Source: Phycisphaeraceae bacterium
GTDB taxonomy: Bacteria > Planctomycetota > Phycisphaerae > Phycisphaerales > Phycisphaeraceae
Assembly (NCBI GenBank): GCA_002686995.1
Contig: NYZC01000163.1
Span: 1-50,120, forward strand
Direction: 5' to 3'
Length of the DNA stretch: 50,120 bases
Shown here: piece by piece, positions 1 through 8,015 of the stretch
Layout of the letters: each line of letters begins with the position of its first letter
How positions within the stretch are numbered: position 1 is the stretch's first letter
Made by a program: the position numbers and the translations under genes
Notes under the pieces: model-generated
The model's database searches: none
What the model was told of the DNA's origin: nothing
The model's input: the letters and a program-made list of their open reading frames with translations, nothing else

Positions 1-24
1 CGCGCGGCGGCCCCCGCGGCCGAA

Positions 25-67
25 CCTTCGACGTTTAACCTTCGACCTCCGACCTTCGACCTTCGAC
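25..67. repeat. Heptamer-spaced tandem repeat (CCTTCGAC)
   Basis: CCTTCGAC occurs at 25-32, 39-46, 53-60 and 60-67, so the spacing is 14, 14 and 7 bases. The array lies just upstream of trmB and runs to its -10 hexamer. A related array with the same heptamer is at 20706-20741. Confidence 0.75.
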
Positions 68-68
68 C

Positions 69-74
69 TAAAAT
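69..74 (+). promoter_or_regulatory. Leaderless -10 element of trmB
   Basis: TAAAAT at 69-74 is followed by GCCCCC and then directly by the ATG at 81. Transcription normally starts about 7 nt after the -10, which would be the A of the start codon. No Shine-Dalgarno is visible and the -35 is weak. The same -10/6-nt/ATG layout recurs at other genes in the window. Confidence 0.5.
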
Positions 75-80
75 GCCCCC

Positions 81-761
81 ATGAGCCTGTCGCTCTCCCA
101 TGGCAAGCCCGTCGACGTCGGCCGCATCGGCATCACCCAGGAAGCGCTGCCGCCGTACGAGCAGGGCCCGATCGACCTCGGCGCCTGGTTCGGGGCGGGG
201 GCCGAGCGGCCGCTCGAGCTGGAGATCGGCTCGGGCAAGGGCACGTTCCTGGTTCAGGAGGCGGCCGCGGCGCCCGACCGCAACTTCATCGGGATCGAGT
301 ACGCCCGTGCGTTCTGGGCCTATGCCGCCGACCGCTGCCGCCGGCGCGGGCTCGACAACGTGCGGCTTGTCTACGTAGAGGCCGGCTACTTCCTGGACTG
401 GTTCGTGCCCGACGGGTGCCTCGAGGTGGTCCATGTCTACTTCCCGGATCCCTGGCCCAAGAAGCGGCACCACAAGCGGCGTCTCATCCAGCCGCCGCTG
501 CTGCGGAACCTCCACCGGCGTCTCACGGCCGACGCGACCATCCGGATCGCCACCGACCACGAGGACTACTTCTCGTGGATCGGCGAGGCCGCGGCCGAGG
601 TCACGGACCTCTACGACCGGCTGCCCTTCGAACGCCCCCCCTCCACGGGCGGCGACGAATGGGTGGGGACGAACTTCGAGCGGAAATACCGCCGCGAGGG
701 CCGGTCGTTTCACGGGATGGTGCTGCGGCGGCGACCGGGGCCTGACAAGTTAATTGATTAA
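81..761 (+). CDS. trmB: tRNA (guanine-N7-)-methyltransferase TrmB
   Basis: The enzyme methylates N7 of G46 in the tRNA variable loop, using S-adenosylmethionine, in the cytoplasm. The 226-residue length is normal for the family. The SAM-binding motif ELEIGSGKGTFL is at about residues 46-57, the acidic loop GIEYAR follows near residue 71, and the diagnostic motif PDPWPKKRHHKRR lies near residues 122-134. The C-terminal TNFERKYRREG motif, also typical of TrmB, is present. The ATG at 81 has no ribosome-binding site but sits 6 nt after a TAAAAT box, so the transcript may be leaderless. The gene stands alone: the next gene starts 366 nt later behind its own promoter. The assignment is firm. Confidence 0.95.
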   Translation: MSLSLSHGKPVDVGRIGITQEALPPYEQGPIDLGAWFGAGAERPLELEIGSGKGTFLVQEAAAAPDRNFIGIEYARAFWAYAADRCRRRGLDNVRLVYVEAGYFLDWFVPDGCLEVVHVYFPDPWPKKRHHKRRLIQPPLLRNLHRRLTADATIRIATDHEDYFSWIGEAAAEVTDLYDRLPFERPPSTGGDEWVGTNFERKYRREGRSFHGMVLRRRPGPDKLID

Positions 762-1127
762 CATAATTATGGGTCCCTGGCGGGCCCCGGCCGCCCGTGC
801 AGTCTGGTGAATCTGGGAAGATAGGGAAGTTTGAGCCGGAATTAGCGGATTCGGGCCCCGGCAAGGGCCCCGAGGCGCCGGGTCGGCCTTGACATGAGCG
901 GCCCGGCGTTGTACCTTTAATTCTGCAACGAGAGCCAGGTCATTTTCACCCAGGGAGCAGATTCCAGAATGGCGTCGTGCAGTTTTTCTGCCCGTGCGTT
1001 CTCCCCGGACCGTGACCGGTCCTGAGGCGGACGATGCGTCGCCGCGGTTTCTGTGCTCGAGAAGCTGGTGGTCCCTGGGCAAAGCTGAGGTGGGACTGGA
1101 CTCCCTTCGAGCGACGAAGGAGTTGGA
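762..1127. other. Intergenic region and presumed EPS leader
   Basis: This 366-nt gap holds an AT-rich patch with a small palindrome (TTAATTGATTAA, 750-761) overlapping the end of trmB and a GC hairpin near 771-787. The candidate promoter at 889-917 leads into a long untranslated leader of about 200 nt. The leader contains a GGACC/GGTCC hairpin near 1008-1023. I compared it by eye with the c-di-GMP-I riboswitch consensus and saw no match. No coding region is supported here. Confidence 0.5.
889..917 (+). promoter_or_regulatory. Candidate promoter of the EPS cluster
   Basis: TTGACA (889-894) is a perfect -35 hexamer, but 17 nt later TACCTT (912-917) is only a weak -10. A start near 924 would give a leader of about 200 nt before the sugar transferase gene. 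Confidence 0.45.
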
Positions 1128-1787
1128 ATGCCAGAGCCAATCACGGTCGTCATGGTGGGTGCCGGCGGCGGCAGCGTGCTATTGGAGATCGCGCGCCGGC
1201 AGTTTCGCATCTTCAAGGAGATGATCGATCTGCTCGGAGCCGGGGTGTGCCTGCTCGTGTTCGCCCCGGTGATGCTGCTCTGCGCGATCCTGATCAAGGT
1301 CTCCGATCCCAGCGGTCCCGTGCTCTACGAGCAGGTGCGCGTCGGGCTGAACGGGCAGCTATTCACGATCTACAAGCTCCGCACGATGTACATGGACGCC
1401 GAGAAGCACGGCCGCGCGATCCGGGCCGGCGAGGACGACCCGCGCGTCATCCCGGTCTGCCGGTGGATGCGTCGCGGCCACCTCGACGAGCTTCCGCAGC
1501 TGATCAACATCCTCCGGGGCGAGATGAGTCTGGTGGGGCCGCGGCCCGAGCGGCCCGAGCTTTTCGAGGACCTGAGCCGGGCCCTGCCCAAGTTCGAACG
1601 TCGATTGGCGGTGAAGCCCGGTCTTACCGGACTCGCCCAGATCTACAATGGTTATGACACCGATATTGACTCGGTCCGCCGCAAGCTCGACTACGATCTG
1701 GCGTATATTGACAGGATGAGCCTGGGGCTGGACTGCAAACTGCTGTTCGCAACGCTGTCGAAGTTTCACGACAGCGGTGCCCGATAG
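1128..1787 (+). CDS. Initiating sugar-phosphate transferase of EPS synthesis (PglC/WcaJ catalytic family)
   Basis: The protein should transfer a sugar phosphate from a nucleotide sugar to undecaprenyl phosphate on the inner membrane, the first step of repeat-unit assembly. It has 219 residues, the size of the short monotopic form without the extra N-terminal membrane domain of WbaP/WcaJ. One hydrophobic segment lies at about residues 36-56, followed by KVSDPSGPVLYEQVRVG. The family signature LDELPQLINILRGEMSLVGP is near residues 121-140, and the PGLTGLAQ motif is near 170. AAGGAG 7 nt before the ATG supports this start. It heads the EPS genes, which fits its role as the priming enzyme. Substrate sugar cannot be told. 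Confidence 0.93.
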   Translation: MPEPITVVMVGAGGGSVLLEIARRQFRIFKEMIDLLGAGVCLLVFAPVMLLCAILIKVSDPSGPVLYEQVRVGLNGQLFTIYKLRTMYMDAEKHGRAIRAGEDDPRVIPVCRWMRRGHLDELPQLINILRGEMSLVGPRPERPELFEDLSRALPKFERRLAVKPGLTGLAQIYNGYDTDIDSVRRKLDYDLAYIDRMSLGLDCKLLFATLSKFHDSGAR

Positions 1788-2020
1788 CTCACGAGGGAAG
1801 TGTGGGCCCTCGGGATCCCTTCAGGATCCGACTGGTTCCGGGTGGGCGGGACAGGACGTGCAGGCCCGACCGGCATTGCACGCACCGGTGCCGCTTAAAT
1901 TGAGAAGTCAATCCGAGATCGCACTTTAGAACGGTGGCCGGCGAAGCCGACGAACGTGATGATGCGTGATCGCAGGCGCCGTGCCGACAATCGGCCGCGG
2001 CGCAGGGTGGAGCCGCCAGA

Positions 2021-2761
2021 ATGACCGTAAACAACCTCGCCAACCGAATCCTGACCCGATGCGCCGCCCTTCTGCTCGCGGGAAGCACGCTGACCGCCGT
2101 CGGATGCGCGCCGCATTATACGGACTTCGACGACTTCGTCGTGACGCCGCGGCAGAAGTACAGCCAGAAGCCGTACGTGATCGAGCCACCCGACTCGATC
2201 ACGATCGTCGCGCCCAACGCGCCGGAAATCCACAACATCACCCAGGGTCTGCGGCCGGACGGCTACATCACGCTGCACCTGCTCGGCGACCAGCTCGCCG
2301 CGGGCAAGACGCCGACGATCCTCGCGATGGAGCTGCAGGAAAAGATCTCGTCCTACTACGACGACGTGAAGGTCCAGGTCCGCGTCAGCGGCTTCAACTC
2401 GAAGTTCTATTACATGGCCGGCGAGACCCGATTCGGCCCCTCCCCGTTCACGGGTCGGGACACGGTCTTCACCGCCGTGATGCGGTCCGGCCTGCCCCGC
2501 TCGTCCTGGCCGCAGAAGGCCGCGGTGATCCGACCCAACGAAGACGGCGAACTGATCCGGCGGATGAGCGTAAATCTGAAGACAATGATCGAAACCGGCG
2601 ATCTGAGCCGCAACGCGGTGCTGGAAGAGGGCGACATCGTCTTCATTCCGATCAACCCGCTCGCGGCGTTCGGCGTCGCCATTCAGAACCTGCTGGTCCC
2701 GGTGCAGCCGGCCATTTCGGCCGTGACGACGCCCGCCCGCGTCCAGACCGCGCTGCCCTGA
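2021..2761 (+). CDS. Polysaccharide export lipoprotein (Wza/EpsE-like)
   Basis: This is a periplasmic/outer-membrane lipoprotein of the polysaccharide biosynthesis/export family that forms or gates the export channel. It has 246 residues. A signal peptide ends in the lipobox AVGC with Cys29. The Poly_export signature follows: YVIEPPDSITIV at about residues 51-62, then GLRPDGYITLHLLGD. A short SLBB-like domain (FYYMAGET onward) fills the second half, and EEGDIVFIPINPLAA is near the C-terminus. It is shorter than E. coli Wza and has no visible C-terminal outer-membrane helix. GGTGGAG precedes the ATG at a suitable distance. It lies 71 nt before the Wzz-like gene, as expected for an export pair. 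Confidence 0.9.
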   Translation: MTVNNLANRILTRCAALLLAGSTLTAVGCAPHYTDFDDFVVTPRQKYSQKPYVIEPPDSITIVAPNAPEIHNITQGLRPDGYITLHLLGDQLAAGKTPTILAMELQEKISSYYDDVKVQVRVSGFNSKFYYMAGETRFGPSPFTGRDTVFTAVMRSGLPRSSWPQKAAVIRPNEDGELIRRMSVNLKTMIETGDLSRNAVLEEGDIVFIPINPLAAFGVAIQNLLVPVQPAISAVTTPARVQTALP

Positions 2762-2831
2762 ACCGCATGATGCCCGAATGATGCCGGAATGATGGGAATC
2801 CAGGGAACAGGGAAAATGTGGAGAGGTCAAC

Positions 2832-4478
2832 ATGGCCTGGAATAAGCCTACCAATCTTCGCGAGTGGCTGGATATCTTCCTGCGCCACAGGAAGAAGTTT
2901 CTCTTCGTCAGCATACCGGTGGCGATGGTCGTCATCATCGGCAGCCACTACGTCGAGCGCAAGTACACGGCCTCCGCGATCATGGAGGTCCGCAATCACC
3001 TGGCGATCCAGCAGATCGGCGACCAGGTCACCGCCCGGGCGACCAAGCCGATGCGCCGTCTGCTGCACCACGACATCGTCAGCCGCAAGGCGATCGAGCA
3101 GGTCATCGACGACCTCGAGCTGCTGCGCGACATGCCGATCTACCACGCCGACGGCGAGCTCACCGCCAAGGGCCAGATGATCAAGAGCGACATGGTGGAC
3201 AAGATGCGCAAGGGCATCGCCGTCTCCTACATCGCCCGCACGAGCGAGCTCGACCGCGCCCGCATCTCCTACACCGACCTCGACCGCGAGCTGGCGCCCC
3301 GCATCGTCAACAAGCTCGTCGACAACTACATCCAGGACGCCAACGCCCTGTTCGACAAGAAGCTGATCAGCACCAAGAGCTTCTTCGAGGCGCAGGTCGC
3401 CCGGCACCGCCAGAACCTGCAGACGGAGGAAGCCAAGCTGATGCGCTTCCGCGCGGCGAACCCCGGCCTCGAGCCGGACGACCCGCTGAGCGTCGACGCC
3501 AAGCTCGTCACGCTGCAAGCCAAGCTCGACCGCCTGAACTCCGACATCAACGTCCTCACCGAGGAGCGCCGCGCCCTGCAGGGGTGGCTGAAGTCGGCGC
3601 CGGAAATGATCATCAGTAAGGAAGAGCGCACGAACCCCGAGTGGGAGGCCACCAGGCAGCGCCTCAATGCGCTGGAGATCGAGTACTACAACTTCCGCAA
3701 CCGCCCCGGCGGCCCGACCGAGGCCCACCCCGAGTCGCAGAAGTACATCAAGATGATCCGCGACCTGAAGGTGAAGGTGAAGGAACTGCCGCAGCGGATC
3801 GTGGCCGACGGCGAGGCCATCGTCAACGAGGCGCGCATCGTGGCGGCCAAGGAGCTCGAGACCATGAGCGGCCGCCTGGCCGGGCACGAGTCACAGCGGG
3901 CCGAGGTGAAGCGCCAGTACTCGGTCTACGAGGTGCGCAAGAGCAACTTCGTCGAGCTGCGCAACAAGTACCTCAACATGAAACGGACGATCTCGGAGCA
4001 CGAGTCGCAGCACGAGTTCTACGCGAACAAGCTCCGGGCCACCCAGATCGCTCTTTCGGCCGCCGTCGGCAACCGCAGCGTCACGCTCACCGTCATCGAC
4101 CGGCCGCGCGAGCACATCAAGCCCAGCCATCCCACGCTGTCGAAGATTCTGATCATGTCCCTCGTCCTCGGCATCGGCTTCGGCGGCGGGGCGATCGTGC
4201 TGTCGGAGATGCTCGACCGGTCGTTCCACAACGTGCAGCACGCCGTGGACGATCTGAAGCTGCCGGTCCTGGGGGCCGTCAACGAGATCATCACCCAGCC
4301 TATGATCTTCCGGCGGAAGCTGTTCGCCTGGGGCGTGTACCCGACGATCGGCGCGATGCTGGTGATGGTGCTGGTGGTGAGCATCATCCTCGCCCACCTG
4401 AGCCTGGTGGACCCGTCGATGTACGAGGAGATCATGAGGCAGCCCGGACGGATGCTCAGCAGCTTCATCCTCGGGTGA
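2832..4478 (+). CDS. Polysaccharide chain-length determinant (Wzz/GNVR family, EPS locus type)
   Basis: This inner-membrane polysaccharide co-polymerase sets chain length and couples synthesis to the export channel. It has 548 residues. The first membrane helix is at about 22-38. A long periplasmic part is rich in heptad-like charged helices (about 160-230 and 310-400). The proline-rich motif RPREHIKPSHPT precedes the second helix at about 438-458. A third hydrophobic helix at about 500-524 is an extra not found in simple Wzz proteins but known in PEP-CTERM-locus chain-length proteins. There is no fused kinase domain; the kinase is the separate gene at 5429. GAGAGG precedes the ATG. The stop codon lies inside an 11-bp tandem repeat. 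Confidence 0.9.
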   Translation: MAWNKPTNLREWLDIFLRHRKKFLFVSIPVAMVVIIGSHYVERKYTASAIMEVRNHLAIQQIGDQVTARATKPMRRLLHHDIVSRKAIEQVIDDLELLRDMPIYHADGELTAKGQMIKSDMVDKMRKGIAVSYIARTSELDRARISYTDLDRELAPRIVNKLVDNYIQDANALFDKKLISTKSFFEAQVARHRQNLQTEEAKLMRFRAANPGLEPDDPLSVDAKLVTLQAKLDRLNSDINVLTEERRALQGWLKSAPEMIISKEERTNPEWEATRQRLNALEIEYYNFRNRPGGPTEAHPESQKYIKMIRDLKVKVKELPQRIVADGEAIVNEARIVAAKELETMSGRLAGHESQRAEVKRQYSVYEVRKSNFVELRNKYLNMKRTISEHESQHEFYANKLRATQIALSAAVGNRSVTLTVIDRPREHIKPSHPTLSKILIMSLVLGIGFGGGAIVLSEMLDRSFHNVQHAVDDLKLPVLGAVNEIITQPMIFRRKLFAWGVYPTIGAMLVMVLVVSIILAHLSLVDPSMYEEIMRQPGRMLSSFILG

Positions 4479-4529
4479 CCCGAAGGTGACCCGAAGGTGA
4501 CCCCAAAGTGACCGGAGGGTGACCGGACC
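4475..4529. repeat. 11-bp tandem repeat across a gene junction
   Basis: GTGACC recurs at 4475, 4486, 4497, 4508 and 4519, exactly every 11 bases. The first two units are identical (GTGACCCGAAG) and later ones diverge. The array contains the Wzz stop codon at 4476-4478 and the alternative GTG start of the next gene at 4519. Confidence 0.9.
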
Positions 4530-4542
4530 GCTTTTCGAGACG

Positions 4543-5445
4543 ATGTACGAGACTTTCTACAACCTGGCCGGACCGCCGTTCCACAATACGCCGAACTCGC
4601 GGTTCTTCTTCGAGACCGAACAGCACAAGGAAGCGCTCGCCAAGCTCGAGTACACGGTGCGCAACCGGCGCGGCTTCGCGCTGATCACCGGCGATATCGG
4701 CTCGGGGAAGACGACGCTGAGCCGGACGCTCATCAGCCGGCTCGGCCAGGACGCCAAGACCGCCGTGATCAACAACACGCGCGTGTCGTCGCAGCAGTTG
4801 CTCGAGCTCATCGCGTCCGAGTTCGGGATCGAAAACAGCGTCGCCGGCGACAAGGTGAAGCTGCTCACGTCGATCAAGCAGTTCGTCACGCACCAGCACA
4901 CGATGGACCGCGCCGTCGTCGTCATCATCGACGAGGGGCAGTGCCTGACGATCGACGAGTTCGAGGAGATCCGGCTGCTGACCAACCTCGAGACCGAGGC
5001 CCACAAGCTCGTGCAGCTGCTGATCCTGGGCCAGCCGGAGCTGCGCCAGACGCTGCGGCACCCGCGCCTCGCCCCGCTGATCCAGCGGATCGTCATGTAC
5101 ATGCACCTGAAGCCGATGTCCTTCGAGGACATGACCCGGTATATCGCGTTTCGCCTGGTCCGCGCCAGCAAGGGACGACCCAACGTCGACTTCTCGCGCG
5201 AGGCCCTGCGGATGATCTACGCCCGATCGGAAGGCGTCCCCCGCGTCGTCAACCTCGTGTGCGACAACGCGCTGCTCGTGGGGTATTCCCGCAATACCCA
5301 AATGGTCGACTCGCAGGTCGTCGACGCCGCCATTACCCAGATGCTGCCCAACCTGGACCTCGAATCAACCGATCAATTCGGTGAAGTCGGCGGACCGGCG
5401 GCCGACATGCTGGAAGAGGAGTTGGACCATGGGCGACGTCTATGA
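4543..5445 (+). CDS. EPS-locus AAA ATPase (XrtA-associated / ExeA-like)
   Basis: The protein belongs to the ExeA/GspA-like AAA ATPases found in exosortase-type polysaccharide loci (putative secretion ATPase, PEP-CTERM locus subfamily). It starts with MYETFYNLAGPPF, the usual opening of this family, so I prefer the ATG at 4543. An in-frame GTG at 4519 would add 8 residues and lies in the tandem repeat. Walker A is GDIGSGKTTL at about residues 51-60, Walker B is VVVIIDEGQ near 131-139, and a sensor-like LILGQPELR follows. There is no membrane segment. It overlaps the kinase gene by 17 nt, so the two are probably translationally coupled. Its exact role in these loci is not established. Confidence 0.88.
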   Translation: MYETFYNLAGPPFHNTPNSRFFFETEQHKEALAKLEYTVRNRRGFALITGDIGSGKTTLSRTLISRLGQDAKTAVINNTRVSSQQLLELIASEFGIENSVAGDKVKLLTSIKQFVTHQHTMDRAVVVIIDEGQCLTIDEFEEIRLLTNLETEAHKLVQLLILGQPELRQTLRHPRLAPLIQRIVMYMHLKPMSFEDMTRYIAFRLVRASKGRPNVDFSREALRMIYARSEGVPRVVNLVCDNALLVGYSRNTQMVDSQVVDAAITQMLPNLDLESTDQFGEVGGPAADMLEEELDHGRRL

Positions 5446-6394
5446 CGCGATGAACCGCGCCGACAAGGAGTCGGAGGGCTCAGGCCATCCTGCGCCCGGC
5501 GACGGCGCGTCGAACGAGCCGTCCGGGCTGCCCGTCGAGGAAATGATATCGGACGAGGCGAAGGCGGCCGGCAGCGAGGCCCCGCCCACGCCCCGCGGCG
5601 CCGTCACGATGGCCGCCAATCGGCTCGCCGCCGAGACCGCCGCGCTCGAGCAGGTCGAATCGGCCGACCCCGCGCACGACGACATCGACGAACACACGAG
5701 CCTCAACGGCTACTCGCCCGTCATCATCACCCACCACGATCGCGGCAGCGTGATCACCGAGCAGTACCGCGCGATCCGCACCCAGATCCTCGCCCGCGGC
5801 CGCAACCGGCGCCTCCAGGTCAACGTGCTCACCAGCGCTTCGCCCAACGAGGGCAAGAGCGTCACGACGATCAACCTCGGCGTCACCTTCAGCGAGCTGC
5901 GCAACCAGAAGACGCTGCTGATCGAGGGCGACCTGCGTCGGCCGACGTTCGCCAAGCTTTTCCAGCGGAAGTCGTCGCCCGGTCTCGTCCAGCTGCTCAA
6001 GGGCGAGCGCGACCGGATGGAAGACGTCATCAACCCGACGGTCTACGACAACCTCCAGCTGATCCCCGCCGGCGGCAGCGACGCGATCAACAGCACCGAG
6101 CTGCTTTCGAGCCCGCGCATGACGCAGATGCTCGAGCGGGCCCGCGACCTGTACGACCACATTTTCATCGACACGCCGCCGGTGCTCAGCGTCACCGACG
6201 CCAGCATTCTCGGCGCGCTGGGCGATCAGACCATCCTGGTCGTCCGGCTGAACAAGACGCCCAGCGACCTCGTGGAGCGCACGAAGCGCCTGCTGCGGGC
6301 CGCGAACTGCGACGTGGCCGGCGTGGTGCTGACCCACCTGGAGCACCCGTCGTCCCGGTACCTCTACAAGTACCGCTACTATCGATCCTACTGA
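5429..6394 (+). CDS. Bacterial tyrosine autokinase (BY-kinase, CpsD/Wzc cytoplasmic type)
   Basis: This cytoplasmic kinase should autophosphorylate on a C-terminal tyrosine cluster and control the chain-length protein encoded two genes upstream. It has 321 residues counted from the ATG at 5429, chosen because AGAGGAG precedes it. An earlier in-frame ATG at 5381 would lie deep inside the previous gene. Residues 1-100 are a low-complexity acidic region. Walker A is SASPNEGKSVT (about 136-146), Walker A' is LLIEGDLRRP (163-172), and Walker B is HIFIDTPPV. The tail YLYKYRYYRSY carries six tyrosines in eleven residues. The stop codon falls in a heptamer repeat array. Assignment as a BY-kinase is firm. 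Confidence 0.93.
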   Translation: MGDVYDAMNRADKESEGSGHPAPGDGASNEPSGLPVEEMISDEAKAAGSEAPPTPRGAVTMAANRLAAETAALEQVESADPAHDDIDEHTSLNGYSPVIITHHDRGSVITEQYRAIRTQILARGRNRRLQVNVLTSASPNEGKSVTTINLGVTFSELRNQKTLLIEGDLRRPTFAKLFQRKSSPGLVQLLKGERDRMEDVINPTVYDNLQLIPAGGSDAINSTELLSSPRMTQMLERARDLYDHIFIDTPPVLSVTDASILGALGDQTILVVRLNKTPSDLVERTKRLLRAANCDVAGVVLTHLEHPSSRYLYKYRYYRSY

Positions 6395-6425
6395 TCGCTG
6401 ATCGCTGATCGCTGACCGCTGACCG
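6391..6425. repeat. Heptamer tandem array (CTGATCG/CTGACCG)
   Basis: Five adjacent 7-bp units: CTGATCG three times (6391-6411), then CTGACCG twice (6412-6425). The array includes the stop codon of the tyrosine kinase gene. The rest of the gap to 6650 shows nothing else I can name. Confidence 0.9.
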
Positions 6426-6650
6426 GCCGCCGGCCGCCCGCCCGGGCGCGGCGACCGCCCATGTCGAACTCCAGGCGTTCGCGGAAATCCAGGAAGCCCG
6501 ATATCGAAGCTCAACGAGTGAGTCCGAGCCTGTTATCCCGACGCGTCGCGCGCCAGGGTCCGGAAATGTGCGGCGCCGCGGGACGCGGCGTTCAGTGGCC
6601 CGGCCGGCGTGCCGATGTAACTTGCACGCAGGCAACGGAAGGAAGGGGTC

Positions 6651-7925
6651 GTGGCGCAGGACACTGAGGCACCATCAACGGAAGAGGCGGCGCGCCGGCC
6701 CAGGGTGCTCATGCTGGCCCACCGGCTGCCCTACCCGCCCGATCGCGGCGACCGCATCCGCAGCTATCACCTGCTGCGCCAGCTCTGCAGCCACTTCAAC
6801 CTCGGCATCGCCTGCACGAGCGACGAGCCGGTCTGGCTCCAGCATCACCAGCTTCTGTCCACGATGGCCGAGCGGGTCGCGATCCAGCCGATCACGTCCC
6901 GCTGGAGCCAGTTCAAGGGCGTCACCGCGCTGCTGACCGGCCGGGCGATCACCCCGGCCTATCACTACCGGGTCAGCCTGGCCCAGCAGATCCAGCAGTG
7001 GCACGAGCAGGCGCCCTTCGACGCGATTCTCACCTTCTGCAGCGGGATGATCGAGTACGCGCGACAGCTGCTCGCCCGCGACACGCAGCGGAAGATCCGG
7101 CACGTTTTCGACCTGGTCGACGTCGACAGCCTCAAGTGGCGCCAGTACGCCCGCGACAGCAACCTGCTGCTGCGATGGGTCTACGCCGCCGAGGCGCGGC
7201 GCCTGCGCCGCATCGAGTCCGGCGAGACCGACCGCTACGACGCGATCGTCGTGACCACGCCCCGGGAGGTCGAGCGATACCGCGAGCACGTGACCGCGGA
7301 CGCTCCGATCACCGCGATCGCGAACGGCGTCGATCTGGAGTACTTCCATCCGCAGCCGGACTGCGACGAGAAGACGATCGCGTTCGTGGGCGTGCTCAAC
7401 TACAAGCCCAACGTCGACGGCATCGCGCGCTTCGCCGAGGAGGTGATGCCGCGCCTGCTCGAGCAGATGCCCGACGCCCAGCTTTCGATCATCGGCCGCC
7501 ACCCGGTGCCGCGCGTGCTCGATCTCGACGATCTACCCGGCGTCAAGGTGGTGGGCTCCGTCCCCGACGTTCGGCAGTACGTGGCCACGGCCGGCGTGAT
7601 CATCGCGCCGCTCTACATCGCGCCGGGGCTGCAGAACAAGGTGCTCGAGGCGATGGCAAGCGAACGGCTCGTCGTCTGCTCGCCCGGCGCCGCCAGCGGC
7701 ATCGACGCGGTCGACGGCGAGCACCTGCTCGTCGCCGACCGCCCCGAGCAGTGGGTGGCGCAGCTCGAGCGGGCGCTCACCGACGGGGCGTGGCGCCGGG
7801 ACATCGCGGCCGCCGCACGGCGGCGCGTCGAGCAGTGCTATGATTGGCCGAGCGCCCTTCGACCGATGATCCAACTGCTTCAAGGCGACGACGCCGACGC
7901 GGCGCCGCGCGCGATGGCATCCTGA
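6651..7925 (+). CDS. Glycosyltransferase, PEP-CTERM/EpsH1-associated type
   Basis: This is a GT-B glycosyltransferase of the sugar-transferase subfamily found in PEP-CTERM/EpsH loci (TIGR03087 type). The opening motif VLMLAHRLPYPPDRGDRIRS at about residues 19-38 is the hallmark of that subfamily. The C-terminal donor-binding half contains IAFVGVLNYKPNVDG and then PLYIAPGLQNKVLEAMA, typical of family GT4. It has 424 residues and no membrane helix. The start is the GTG at 6651, with AAGGAAGGGG just upstream; no nearby ATG fits. It follows the kinase after 256 nt. It should extend the lipid-linked repeat unit in the cytoplasm; donor and acceptor sugars are unknown. Confidence 0.9.
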   Translation: MAQDTEAPSTEEAARRPRVLMLAHRLPYPPDRGDRIRSYHLLRQLCSHFNLGIACTSDEPVWLQHHQLLSTMAERVAIQPITSRWSQFKGVTALLTGRAITPAYHYRVSLAQQIQQWHEQAPFDAILTFCSGMIEYARQLLARDTQRKIRHVFDLVDVDSLKWRQYARDSNLLLRWVYAAEARRLRRIESGETDRYDAIVVTTPREVERYREHVTADAPITAIANGVDLEYFHPQPDCDEKTIAFVGVLNYKPNVDGIARFAEEVMPRLLEQMPDAQLSIIGRHPVPRVLDLDDLPGVKVVGSVPDVRQYVATAGVIIAPLYIAPGLQNKVLEAMASERLVVCSPGAASGIDAVDGEHLLVADRPEQWVAQLERALTDGAWRRDIAAAARRRVEQCYDWPSALRPMIQLLQGDDADAAPRAMAS

Positions 7926-8015
7926 GGCGCGGTGACCACGGGTTGAATGACCAGAGCGAATGACACAGGACGGGCCCGGAACGGCCTCCCTCCGCGAGGG
8001 GGCGTCGGGGACGGT

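Noticed and set aside
925..1127. c-di-GMP or other riboswitch in the EPS leader, and likewise in the PEP-CTERM leaders
   Set aside because: The leader has a GCAAAGC piece, but the order and pairing of the c-di-GMP-I consensus are absent. The leaders at 42300-42507 and 47122-47309 also do not match.
7983..8003. GCCTCCCTC/GAGGGGGC hairpin as terminator between convergent genes
   Set aside because: The stem is imperfect and has no U tract on either strand, so it is not listed as a terminator.
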